Shown here piece by piece: positions 19,916-28,336 of a DNA stretch of 64,000 nt; the stretch's first letter is position 1, and each line of letters begins with the position of its first letter. This DNA is from Streptomyces fructofermentans. Its GTDB lineage: Bacteria; Actinomycetota; Actinomycetes; Streptomycetales; Streptomycetaceae. The translations under genes and the position numbers were made by a program. Below the pieces are notes generated by a model. That model made no database searches, was not told the DNA's origin, and was given only the letters and a program-made list of their open reading frames with translations. The stretch covers positions 71,637 through 135,636 of the forward strand of contig NZ_BMWD01000016.1 in the NCBI RefSeq assembly GCF_014651055.1, read 5' to 3'.

Positions 19916-20119
19916 GCCCGCGCCCGCCACCTCCCTCCACCGCCGCGCCGACGCGACACCGCGCCGACGCGGCACCACCAGCCGGGAGCCGCGCCCGTAC
20001 GGGATGCGGCGCGGGGCCGTGTGCCCCGCGCCGCATCCCCGGGCCGTGTCGGGGGCCGGGCACGCGCGCTTCCCGCCCGGGCCCACCGCCCCGTCCGCGC
20101 CCGCTGCCGGACGTCCCTG

Positions 20120-21694
20120 CTAGGTACCGCGCCGCACGTCGAAGTGGTCGATGCGCTCGCCGTTCTGGGCGATGGCCTCCACCCTCAACCGGGGAGCCGG
20201 TCCCGCCTGCGCCTCCACCGAGAGGAACGAGTACCCGGTGTAGCGCACGCGCGACCACTCCACGGTGTCCCGCCGCTTGTCGCGAGCCTTCGTCCAGTGG
20301 AAGGTGCGCACGGACTCGCGGTCGGCGACCCGCCCCTCGTAGCTGTCCCGCACACCGGGCGGGAACCCGTACAGGCTCTTGCCGGCGCCGCCGGCCGTGA
20401 CGTACACGATGCCGTCCTCGGTGGGGTCCGTCGTCGCGCCGACCGGCACCCGCCTGCCCACCCTGCCGCCCCTGATGGCGTCGGTCCGCTCGTACACGTG
20501 GTTGTGCCCGTTGATCACCAGGTCCACCTGGTGCTTGGCGAACAGCGGCAGCCAGGCGTCGCGCACGCCGCCGTCCGAGGCGTGCGTCGAGGTCGAGTAG
20601 GCGCAGTGGTGGAAGAAGACGACGACGAAGTCGACCGTCCGCCGCAGCTCCCCGAGCCGCCGGTCGAGCCAGGCCGTCTGCCTGCCGTCCGTGTACCCCC
20701 TGTTGGCGGGGATCTCGTACGAGACGTCGTTCGCGTCCAGCGCCACGATCCCGACGTTGCCGTACGTGAAGGAGTAGACGCCCGGGGCCTCCCGGGGGTC
20801 GAAGCCGTTCTCCGGGAGTGCCCAGCGCGCCGACTGCCCCCCGTAGCCGTTGGGCGAGTACCAGGCCTCCATGTCGTGGTTGCCCGTCGTCACCATCCAG
20901 GGCACGGACTTCGCCACGGGCTCGGTCTGCCGGAGGAACGCGTCCCAGGTGGCGGGATGGTAGTAGTCCGACTTCTCGCCGTGCCCGGTGTCGTCCGCGT
21001 AGCAGATGTCGCCCGCGTGCAGGTGGAAGGACGGCTCACGGCCCAGGATCAGACGGTCGTTGGCCAGCGCCTCGGGCGTGACGCCCTGGTCGCCGAACGC
21101 GGTGAACACGAACGTCCCGGGGCGGGCCGGCGCCGTGCGGAACGAGGCGACCGTCGAGTGCCGCTCCCGGGACGCCGGGTCGAACCCCTCGTGGCCGACG
21201 CCGTAGTAGTACGTCGTGTCCGGCCGCAGGCCGTCCAGCGCGGCGTGCAGGTAGAACTGGTCCAGCGCGAACCTGCGGCCGTCCTCTCCCGGCGTGTGCA
21301 GGTCCCTGACCTCGGCCTCGATCCTGCGCCCCAGGTCCCAGGGCTCGAGTCCCACCCGCACGTACGGCCTCCTGACGGCGAGCGGCACCTGCCAGGAGAT
21401 CCGCATCTGCGTCTTCGGGTCGGCGCCGAAGGCGAGATGGCGGCCGAAGGGCGTCACGACCGAGCCGTGCGCGCGCCCGGTCGCCGTGGCGGTGGCAGCC
21501 GCCGTCGGACCGGCCGCGGGACCCCTGCCCCCGCCGTCCGGGCCCGAGCAGCCGGTCAGCAGGCCGCCGGCCACGGCGCCCGCGGTGACCAGGGCCCGCC
21601 GGCGGGTCGGCCGCGTCCGCAGGTAGTCGTACTGCTCCGCCATGCTCATCCGGCGTGCGAGCCGGGGCGGGATGCCGACGTCGGGAGTGTCCAT
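20120..21694 (-). CDS. Tat-exported metallophosphatase lipoprotein (purple acid phosphatase type)
   Basis: A 524-residue secreted phosphoesterase. A twin-arginine segment (TRRRALVTAGAVAGGLLTGC, about residues 30-49) ends in a lipobox Cys, so folded export and lipidation are both likely. A fibronectin-like N-domain (about 75-175) precedes the metallophosphatase core: AFGDQGV, HLHAGDICYAD, TTGNHDMEAW, FFHHCAYS and INGHNHVYERT supply the metal ligands. Purple acid phosphatases of this kind release phosphate from esters outside the cell. No PHO box was identified. It is divergent from leuB. Confidence 0.9.
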   Translation of the reverse strand: MDTPDVGIPPRLARRMSMAEQYDYLRTRPTRRRALVTAGAVAGGLLTGCSGPDGGGRGPAAGPTAAATATATGRAHGSVVTPFGRHLAFGADPKTQMRISWQVPLAVRRPYVRVGLEPWDLGRRIEAEVRDLHTPGEDGRRFALDQFYLHAALDGLRPDTTYYYGVGHEGFDPASRERHSTVASFRTAPARPGTFVFTAFGDQGVTPEALANDRLILGREPSFHLHAGDICYADDTGHGEKSDYYHPATWDAFLRQTEPVAKSVPWMVTTGNHDMEAWYSPNGYGGQSARWALPENGFDPREAPGVYSFTYGNVGIVALDANDVSYEIPANRGYTDGRQTAWLDRRLGELRRTVDFVVVFFHHCAYSTSTHASDGGVRDAWLPLFAKHQVDLVINGHNHVYERTDAIRGGRVGRRVPVGATTDPTEDGIVYVTAGGAGKSLYGFPPGVRDSYEGRVADRESVRTFHWTKARDKRRDTVEWSRVRYTGYSFLSVEAQAGPAPRLRVEAIAQNGERIDHFDVRRGT

Positions 21695-21800
21695 GCCGGT
21701 GAATTTCCCAGCACACCCCTGCGGCCGCCAAACGCGGCGGTGAACGCCCGGTGACGACTTGACGCGCCATGTCCGTATCGCGGACAGAGCATGTCATCCC

Positions 21801-21825
21801 GTGGGACGAGGAGTAGGGTTCCCAC
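21801..21825 (+). promoter_or_regulatory. Hairpin enclosing the leuB ribosome-binding site
   Basis: GTGGGA (21801-21806) pairs with TCCCAC (21820-21825) directly before the leuB ATG at 21826. The loop holds the GAGGAG/TAGGG ribosome site. A palindrome TGTCCG-TATCG-CGGACA lies upstream at 21770-21786. Whether the hairpin forms in vivo is unknown. Confidence 0.35.
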
Positions 21826-22866
21826 ATGTCTCGCAGCATCAATCTCGCAGTGATCCCCGGTGACGGCATCGGCCAGGAAGTCGTGGCCCAAGGCCTGAAG
21901 GTCCTCTCGGCCGTCCTCCCGCAGGATGTGAAGCTGGAGACCAGGGAGTTCGACTTCGGCGCCAAGCGCTACCACGCGACGGGTGAGACCCTCACCGACG
22001 CCGACCTGGACGCCCTGAAGCAGCACGACGCGATCCTGCTCGGCGCCATCGGCGACCCGAGTGTGCCTTCCGGTGTCCTGGAGCGCGGCTTCCTGCTGAA
22101 GCTCCGCTTCGCCTTCGACCACCACGTCAATCTGCGTCCGTCGAAGCTCCTGCCGGGTGTGGCCACCCCGCTCGCCGGCCAGCCGGAGATCGACTTCGTC
22201 GTGGTCCGCGAGGGCACCGAGGGCCCGTACACGGGCAACGGCGGCACCATCCGCAAGGGCACTCCGCACGAGGTCGCCACCGAGGTCTCCGTGAACACGG
22301 CCTTCGGTGTCGAGCGCGTGGTCCGCGACGCCTTCGCCCGCGCCCAGGCCCGCCCCCGCAAGAAGCTCACGCTGGTCCACAAGAACAACGTGCTGACGTT
22401 CGCCGGCCACCTCTGGACGAACGTCTTCAACACCGTGGCGGAGGAGTTCCCCGAGGTCACCACGGACTACATCCACGTGGACGCCGCGACGATCTACCTC
22501 GTCACGGACCCCGCCCGCTTCGACGTGATCGTCACCGACAACCTGTTCGGCGACATCATCACCGACCTCGCCGCGGCCGTCTCCGGCGGCATCGGCGTCG
22601 CCGCCTCCGGCAACATCAACCCGGGCGGCGAGTTCCCGTCGATGTTCGAGCCGGTGCACGGCTCGGCCCCGGACATCGCGGGCCAGGGCAAGGCCGACCC
22701 CAGCGCCACCGTGCTGTCCGTCGCCCTCCTGCTGCGCCACCTCGGCTTCGAGGACGAGGCCACCCGCATCGAGGACGCCGTCTCCGCCGACCTCGCGGAG
22801 CGCGGCACCACGACCCGTACGACAGAAGAGATCGGCGACACGCTCGCCGCTCGAGTATCCGGCTGA
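21826..22866 (+). CDS. leuB: 3-isopropylmalate dehydrogenase
   Basis: A 346-residue NAD-dependent enzyme that oxidatively decarboxylates 3-isopropylmalate in leucine synthesis. Motifs: NLAVIPGDGIGQEVVAQG at the N-terminus, the substrate loop around RPSKLLPG, REGTEGPYTGNGG, LVHKNNVLTFAG, and the signature VIVTDNLFGDIITDLAAA with metal-binding Asp residues. The short type (about 345 aa) is usual in actinomycetes. leuC and leuD lie 38 kb away in this window, so the leu pathway is split. Confidence 0.96.
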   Translation: MSRSINLAVIPGDGIGQEVVAQGLKVLSAVLPQDVKLETREFDFGAKRYHATGETLTDADLDALKQHDAILLGAIGDPSVPSGVLERGFLLKLRFAFDHHVNLRPSKLLPGVATPLAGQPEIDFVVVREGTEGPYTGNGGTIRKGTPHEVATEVSVNTAFGVERVVRDAFARAQARPRKKLTLVHKNNVLTFAGHLWTNVFNTVAEEFPEVTTDYIHVDAATIYLVTDPARFDVIVTDNLFGDIITDLAAAVSGGIGVAASGNINPGGEFPSMFEPVHGSAPDIAGQGKADPSATVLSVALLLRHLGFEDEATRIEDAVSADLAERGTTTRTTEEIGDTLAARVSG

Positions 22867-22881
22867 CCCGCCGGATCACCC

Positions 22882-22916
22882 AAGCCGCCGGGTCGCCCCC
22901 GCACCCGGCGGCTTTT
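22882..22916 (+). terminator. Terminator after leuB
   Basis: AAGCCGCCGGGT (22882-22893) pairs with ACCCGGCGGCTT (22903-22914), then TTC. It begins 15 bases after the stop. Confidence 0.85.
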
Positions 22917-23143
22917 CGTGTGCCTCACCGGGTGCCGGCATCCATCCCCGGGCCGCATTCACCCCTATTTCTCCCGCCATGCTCTCGGTTAGGCTCGGTC
23001 GGGGGTCCTCGTCGGCTCCCCTCGCGCGATAATCGGACGTGGAGCCGCGGAATGAGGGAATGCTCGGACGTCCTAGCACTGGCCACTGGCAGTACAGGCG
23101 TGAGCGCGGCCCGTCACACACAACCGGTGAAGGACAACCACTC

Positions 23144-24232
23144 ATGACGACGCCCACGATCGAGCTCAAGCCCTCCTCGACCCCGCTGTCCGACGCGGAG
23201 CGCGCGGCGAGGATGGTCAACCCCGGGTTCGGCCGCCACTTCACCGACCACATGGTGACGATCAGGTGGACCGAGGGCCGCGGCTGGCACGACGGCCAGC
23301 TCGTTCCCTACGGCCCGCTCTCCCTCGACCCGGCGACCAACGTCCTGCACTACGCGCAGGAGATCTTCGAGGGGCTCAAGGCCTACCGGCAGCCCGACGA
23401 CACGGTCGCGATCTTCCGCCCGGACCAGAACGCCCTGCGCTTCCAGCGCTCCGCCCGCCGGCTGGCGATGCCCGAGCTGCCGGTCGAGACGTTCCTCGAG
23501 GCGTGCGACGCGCTGGTCCAGCAGGACAGGGCCTGGGTGCCGGCGCACGGCGGCGAGGAGTCGCTCTACCTGCGCCCGTTCATGATCGCGACCGAGGTCG
23601 GCCTCGGGGTGAAGCCCGCGAACGAGTACCTCTTCCTGGTCATCGCCTCGCCCGCCGGCGCGTACTTCCCGGGCGGCGTGAAGCCCGTCTCCATCTGGCT
23701 CTCCGAGGACCGCGTGCGCGCCGTCCCCGGCGGCATGGGCGACGCCAAGACCGGCGGCAACTACGCCGCGTCCCTGCTCGCCCAGGCCGAGGCCGCCGCC
23801 AAGGGCTGCGACCAGGTCTGCTACCTCGACGCCGTCGAGCACAAGTGGGTCGAGGAGCTGGGCGGCATGAACCTGTACTTCGTGTACGGGGACAAGATCG
23901 TCACGCCCACTCTCTCGGGCTCCATCCTGGAGGGCGTCACCCGCGACTCGCTCCTCGCGGTCGCCCGTGACCTCGGCCTGGAGTCCGTGGAGGCCCGGGT
24001 CTCGATCGACCAGTGGCAGCGCGACGCCGAGGACGGCAGCCTGACCGAGGTCTTCGCCTGCGGCACCGCCGCCGTCATCACCCCGGTCGGCACCGTCAAG
24101 CGCAGCTCCGCCGAGTGGAAGCAGAGCGGCGGCGAGCCCGGCGAGGTCACGCTGAGGCTGCGCCGGGCCCTCCTGGACATCCAGCGCGGTGTCACCGAGG
24201 ACCGGCACGGCTGGATGCACAGCCTGGGCTGA
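23144..24232 (+). CDS. ilvE: Branched-chain amino-acid aminotransferase
   Basis: A 362-residue PLP enzyme (fold type IV) that makes Leu, Ile and Val from their oxoacids. The conserved parts are LHYAQEIFEGLKAYR, RPFMIATEVGLGVKPANEY, the PLP-lysine in GGMGDAKTGGNYAASL, VEELGGMNLYFVYGD, and the phosphate loop EVFACGTAAVITPVG. AAGGA lies 9 bases before ATG 23144; the frame is open upstream but lacks a good ribosome site. About 230 bases separate it from the leuB terminator; a GATAAT at 23028-23033 may be a -10. Confidence 0.96.
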   Translation: MTTPTIELKPSSTPLSDAERAARMVNPGFGRHFTDHMVTIRWTEGRGWHDGQLVPYGPLSLDPATNVLHYAQEIFEGLKAYRQPDDTVAIFRPDQNALRFQRSARRLAMPELPVETFLEACDALVQQDRAWVPAHGGEESLYLRPFMIATEVGLGVKPANEYLFLVIASPAGAYFPGGVKPVSIWLSEDRVRAVPGGMGDAKTGGNYAASLLAQAEAAAKGCDQVCYLDAVEHKWVEELGGMNLYFVYGDKIVTPTLSGSILEGVTRDSLLAVARDLGLESVEARVSIDQWQRDAEDGSLTEVFACGTAAVITPVGTVKRSSAEWKQSGGEPGEVTLRLRRALLDIQRGVTEDRHGWMHSLG

Positions 24233-24308
24233 CCCCGCCCCGGCCCCGGCGCCGACCCTCGTCGGAGCCGGTCCCGCGCGGCCCGGTCCGCCCGGCCGCG
24301 CCCGCGGC

Positions 24309-25799
24309 TCAGTCGCTGCGCCCGGTCGGCCCGGGCACCCCGGTTCCCGTCCTCCCCGCGCGGAGGGCGGGAACCGCCTGCTTCGCGTCGGCGTCCGGGC
24401 CCGTGTCGAGTGGCGCCCGCGCGCCGCGCGGGGAGAGCGCCAGGTGGGCGAGGCCCCCGACGGCCCCGGAGAGCAGGAAGCTGCAGTCCACCCCGCCCGT
24501 CAAAGACAGCAGCGGCCCCTCGTACGAGGGCAGGGAGACGGCGAGCACGCCGACGAGCGCGCCGAGCGCCCACGACACGGTGGCGGGGACGTTCCAGCCG
24601 GACGTGTACCAGTACGCGCCGCCCCGGGAGCGGCGGTTGAAGACCTGGAGGGCGTCCGGGTCGTACACGCCCCGGCAGCGGACGAAGCCGATGAGGGTGA
24701 TGACCGCCCACGGTGTGCCGATCGCCGTGAGCAGGAGCACGAAGGACGTCATCGCGTCCTGCGTGCTCGACGCGTAGTGGCCGACGAACACGCAGGCCGT
24801 GGCGACGACGGCGACCGTGCAGGTGGCGCGGGTGCGCGAGGCGCGGGGGAGGATCGCGTCGAGGTCGAGGCCCATGGAGTACAGCATCAGGCCCGCGTTG
24901 CCGACCGATCCGGCGGACGCGGCGACCAGCAGCGGCAGCAGGTACCAGCCGGGGGCGGCGGACACGAGCGGGCCCGCGTAGTCGAGGGCGGCGCGCGCGG
25001 CGAACGCCGTGAAGGTGCCGAAGAGCTGGGGCACCAGCAGGCCGAGGGTCAGGCCGAGCCAGGTCGCGCGCAGCACCGACCGCGAGGAGTGGCGGGCCGG
25101 GGAGATGTACCGGGTGTAGTCGCCGAGCAGGGTGATGAACGCGACCGGGCCCGACAGTCCCGCGGCCACCGCGGCCAGCAGCCAGGTCGGCCAGAAGGAG
25201 CCGAGCAACTGGCCGCCCGCCTCCGGGAGGGCGGCGGTCGTGAAGTGCGGGGCGTACGCGACGACGCCGAGGGCGAGCAGGGCCGTCATCCCCACGGCCA
25301 GCACCCGGGACATGCGGAGCAGCACCCGGTAGCCGTAGACGGCGCCCGCCACGGTGGCGGCCGAGAGCAGCGCGTAGACCACCGCGTACGACAGGTCCGA
25401 GGCGGGCAGCCCGATCAGCCGGTGGAGCGTGCCCACCATGACGTCGCCGCCGATCCACACCGTCAGCGCGGTGTAGCCGAGCGCCAGCAGCAGGCCGACG
25501 ACCGAGCCGACCAGCCGGCCCCGCACACCGAACTGGGCGCCGGACGAGGTCGAGAGGTTCGTCGCCGTGCGCAGGGAGACCAGCGCCAGCGGGGCGGTGA
25601 GCGCCGTGCCGACGAGCGTGCCCACGACGATCGACGTGACCGACGACCACCAGTCCAGGCCGAACGACGGCGGCAGCCAGCCGAAGATGATCACACCCAG
25701 GCAGAGGTTGGACCCGAGGAGGATCGAGACCAGGTCACGGGGACCGCTGGTCCGTTCCTCCTCCGGGACGGTGTCGACTCCGCGCTGTTCCACCGGCAT
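24309..25799 (-). CDS. NCS1-family permease (cytosine/purine/allantoin type)
   Basis: A 496-residue membrane transporter with about twelve hydrophobic segments. The NCS1 marks are GSNLCLGVIIFGWLPPSFGL in the first helix, NLSTSSGAQFGVRGRLVGS, VWIGGDVMVG, and GDYTRYISPARHS. The ATG has AAGGAG 6-7 bases upstream. It is divergent from the urease-like operon across a 153-base promoter that carries two matching palindromes, so it is probably co-regulated and may import the nitrogen compound degraded by that operon. NCS1 members carry nucleobases, hydantoins and allantoin; the substrate here is not known. Confidence 0.88.
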   Translation of the reverse strand: MPVEQRGVDTVPEEERTSGPRDLVSILLGSNLCLGVIIFGWLPPSFGLDWWSSVTSIVVGTLVGTALTAPLALVSLRTATNLSTSSGAQFGVRGRLVGSVVGLLLALGYTALTVWIGGDVMVGTLHRLIGLPASDLSYAVVYALLSAATVAGAVYGYRVLLRMSRVLAVGMTALLALGVVAYAPHFTTAALPEAGGQLLGSFWPTWLLAAVAAGLSGPVAFITLLGDYTRYISPARHSSRSVLRATWLGLTLGLLVPQLFGTFTAFAARAALDYAGPLVSAAPGWYLLPLLVAASAGSVGNAGLMLYSMGLDLDAILPRASRTRATCTVAVVATACVFVGHYASSTQDAMTSFVLLLTAIGTPWAVITLIGFVRCRGVYDPDALQVFNRRSRGGAYWYTSGWNVPATVSWALGALVGVLAVSLPSYEGPLLSLTGGVDCSFLLSGAVGGLAHLALSPRGARAPLDTGPDADAKQAVPALRAGRTGTGVPGPTGRSD

Positions 25800-25839
25800 G
25801 CCAGGTCTCCTTCGATCGGCCCACGTGTGATCCGCACTT

Positions 25840-25856
25840 TTAGAGTGACGCTCAAT
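25840..25856. promoter_or_regulatory. Operator copy 1 (TTAGAG-N5-CTCAAT)
   Basis: TTAGAG-TGACG-CTCAAT is a near-palindrome, nearest the permease gene. It matches the perfect copy 68 bases away at 14 of 17 positions. It is probably bound by the TetR regulator encoded at 29817-30422. Confidence 0.6.
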
Positions 25857-25907
25857 GTGACCGCTGCGCGTCCTCCCGTCAATGCTTTCCTTCAGGGCGA
25901 CCGATGG

Positions 25908-25924
25908 TTAGAGTGATGCTCTAA
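25908..25924. promoter_or_regulatory. Operator copy 2 (TTAGAG-N5-CTCTAA)
   Basis: A perfect 6-5-6 palindrome TTAGAG-TGATG-CTCTAA, 28 bases before the ureAB start and next to its ribosome site. The size and symmetry fit a TetR-type dimer site. It is AT-rich within GC-rich DNA, so it stands out. Confidence 0.65.
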
Positions 25925-25952
25925 ATCCCGTCATGCATGGAGGTGTCGCGGC

Positions 25953-26660
25953 GTGAGACTGACCCCCACGGAACGTGACCGGCTGCTGCTCTTCGGGGCC
26001 GCCGGTCTGGCCCGCGCCCGCCGCGACCGCGGCCTCCGGCTGAACGTTCCCGAGGCGACCGCGCTCATCGCGGACACCGTCTGCGAGGCGGCCCGCGACG
26101 GACTGCGGCTCGCCGGGGCGATCGAGGCGGCGCGCTCCGTGCTCGGCCCCGACGACGTGCTGCCCGGGGTCGCCGACATCGTCACCGAGGTGCACGTGGA
26201 AGCCGTGTTCGAGGACGGCTCGCGTCTCGCGGTCGTCACCGACCCCTTCGGGGGCCGGGGCGGGCGGCGGGAACCCGACGGCCCGGGGCACCGGGCACCC
26301 GGCGCGCTGCTCCCGGGCCCCGAGCACGCCGAGCCCGCGGCGGTGGTCCTGCTGTCCGTCACGAACACGGCCGCCGTGCCCGTCTCCGTCACGTCGCACT
26401 TCCACTTCTTCGAGGCCAACCCGCGGCTCGACTTCGACCGTGAGGCGGCCTACGGGATGCGGCTCGCGGTGCCCGCCGGATCGTCCGTCCGCTTCGGGCC
26501 CGGCGAACGGCAGGAGGTCGGACTGCTGCCCCTCGGGGGCGAGCGGATCGCGATCGGGTTCGCGGGGCTCGTCGACGGGCCCCTGGACGCACCCGGAGCG
26601 AAGGAAGAGGCCCTGCGCAGGGCCGCCGCCTGCGGATACCTCGGAGCCGGACCGCGATGA
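25953..26660 (+). CDS. Fused urease gamma-beta subunit (UreA-UreB)
   Basis: A 235-residue fusion. Residues 1-100 are UreA (gamma): RLTPTERDRLLLFGAAGLAR, LNVPEATALIADTVCEAARDG, VADIVTEVHVEAVFEDGSRL. A Pro/Gly linker leads to UreB (beta, about 130-235): PAAVVLLSVTNTAAVPVSVT, SHFHFFEANPRLDFDR, YGMRLAVPAGSSVRFGPGE. GGAGG lies 9 bases before the GTG. It overlaps ureC by four bases (ATGA), giving coupled translation. The usual tail-end ureE, ureF, ureG and ureD genes are absent from this locus, which is unusual for a nickel urease. Confidence 0.9.
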   Translation: MRLTPTERDRLLLFGAAGLARARRDRGLRLNVPEATALIADTVCEAARDGLRLAGAIEAARSVLGPDDVLPGVADIVTEVHVEAVFEDGSRLAVVTDPFGGRGGRREPDGPGHRAPGALLPGPEHAEPAAVVLLSVTNTAAVPVSVTSHFHFFEANPRLDFDREAAYGMRLAVPAGSSVRFGPGERQEVGLLPLGGERIAIGFAGLVDGPLDAPGAKEEALRRAAACGYLGAGPR

Positions 26661-28327
26661 ACCCCCATGAGTACGCAGCCACCCACGGCCCCCGCGCCGG
26701 CGACCGCGTCCACCTGGGCGACTCCGGCCTGACCGTCAGGGTCGAATCGGACTCCCAGCGGTACGGGGACGAGTTCCTCGCCGGGTTCGGCAAGACCGCC
26801 CGCGACGGACTGCACCTCAAGGCCGCCGCCGTCCGCGACACCTGCGACGTCGTCATCAGCAACGTCGTGGTGATCGACGCGGTGCAGGGCATCCGCAAGG
26901 TGTCCATCGGCATCCGGGAGGGCCGGATCGCCTCGATCGGCCGCGCCGGCAACCCGGACACCCTCGACGGGGTCGACGTCGTCGTGGGCACCGGCACGTC
27001 CATCGTCTCCGGCGAAGGGCTGATCGCCACCGCCGGAGCCGTCGACACCCATGTGCACCTGCTGTCGCCGCGCATCATGGAGGCCTCGCTGGCCTCAGGG
27101 GTGACCACGATCATCGGCCAGGAGTTCGGGCCCGTGTGGGGTGTGGGCGTCAACTCGCCCTGGGCGCTGCGCCACGCCTTCGGCGCCTTCGATGCCTGGC
27201 CCGTCAACATCGGCTTCCTGGGCCGGGGTTCGTCCTCGCACGGGGCTCCGCTGACCGAGGCGCTCGCGGAGGGCGGTGCCTGCGGCTTCAAGGTCCACGA
27301 GGACATGGGCGCCCACACCCGCGCGCTCGACACCGCACTGCGCGTCGCCGAGGAGCACGACGTCCAAGTGGCTCTGCACAGCGACGGGTTGAACGAGTGC
27401 CTCTCCGTGGAGGACACCCTGAGCGTGCTGGCGGGCCGCACCATCCACGCCTTCCACATCGAGGGCTGCGGCGGCGGCCACGTCCCCAACGTGCTGAAGA
27501 TGGCGGGCGTTCCGAACGTCATCGGGTCCTCCACCAACCCGACCCTGCCCTTCGGCCGGGACGCGGTCGCCGAGCACTACGGGATGATCGTCTCCGTCCA
27601 CGACCTCAAGACCGACCTGCCGGGCGACGCGGCGATGGCCCGCGACCGCATCCGCGCCGGGACCATGGGCGCCGAGGACGTGCTGCACGACCTGGGTGCC
27701 ATCGGGATCACCTCCTCGGACGCCCAGGGCATGGGGCGCGCCGGTGAGACCGTGCGCCGCACCTTCGCCATGGCCGGCAAGATGAAGGCCCAGTTCGGCG
27801 CGCCCGAGGACCACGACAACGAGCGCGTCCTGCGGTACATGGCGAAGCTGACCATCAACCCGGCCATCGCCCACGGCCTTTCGCACGAGGTCGGCTCCAT
27901 CGAGACCGGCAAGCTGGCCGACATCGTGCTGTGGCGGCCCGAGTTCTTCGGCGCCAAGCCGCAACTCGTCCTCAAGTCCGGCTTCCCGGCGTACGGAGTC
28001 GTCGGCGACCCCAACGCGGCCACCGACACCTGCGAACCCCTCGTCCTCGGGCCGCAGTTCGGGGCGCACGGAGCGACGCCCGCCGAGATCTCGGTGGCGT
28101 TCGTGGCGCGTGCGGCGCTGGACCAGGGCCACGACACCATGCCGACGCGCCGCCGGCGCGTGGCCGTGCGCGGCACCCGCGGCATCGGGCCCGCCGACCT
28201 GCGCCTCAACTCCCGTACGGGCGCCGTCGACGTCGACCAGCGCACCGGCCTGGTCACCCTCGACGGCGAGCCCCTGCGCTCCGAGCCCGCCGACTCGGTC
28301 TCCCTCAACCGTCTGTACTTCCTCTAA
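26657..28327 (+). CDS. ureC: Urease alpha-like subunit (UreC homologue)
   Basis: This 556-residue amidohydrolase is the catalytic subunit partner of the preceding fusion. All expected metal and catalytic residues of Klebsiella urease have equivalents: H132 and H134 (DTHVH), carbamylated-type K212 with H214 (GFKVHED), H241 (ALHSD), H267 (FHIEG), H315 and D355 (TSSDAQ). The flap differs: the Cys319 position is Val314, and the next-but-one His is Asp316. The usual SSDSQAMGR reads SSDAQGMGR (Ala363 to Gly), and the GGGTGPAAGT loop reads IGQEFGPVWGVG. So it is probably active on nickel but with changed substrate handling. The agmatine deiminase gene follows after nine bases. Confidence 0.9.
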   Translation: MNPHEYAATHGPRAGDRVHLGDSGLTVRVESDSQRYGDEFLAGFGKTARDGLHLKAAAVRDTCDVVISNVVVIDAVQGIRKVSIGIREGRIASIGRAGNPDTLDGVDVVVGTGTSIVSGEGLIATAGAVDTHVHLLSPRIMEASLASGVTTIIGQEFGPVWGVGVNSPWALRHAFGAFDAWPVNIGFLGRGSSSHGAPLTEALAEGGACGFKVHEDMGAHTRALDTALRVAEEHDVQVALHSDGLNECLSVEDTLSVLAGRTIHAFHIEGCGGGHVPNVLKMAGVPNVIGSSTNPTLPFGRDAVAEHYGMIVSVHDLKTDLPGDAAMARDRIRAGTMGAEDVLHDLGAIGITSSDAQGMGRAGETVRRTFAMAGKMKAQFGAPEDHDNERVLRYMAKLTINPAIAHGLSHEVGSIETGKLADIVLWRPEFFGAKPQLVLKSGFPAYGVVGDPNAATDTCEPLVLGPQFGAHGATPAEISVAFVARAALDQGHDTMPTRRRRVAVRGTRGIGPADLRLNSRTGAVDVDQRTGLVTLDGEPLRSEPADSVSLNRLYFL

Positions 28328-28336
28328 GGACCACCC

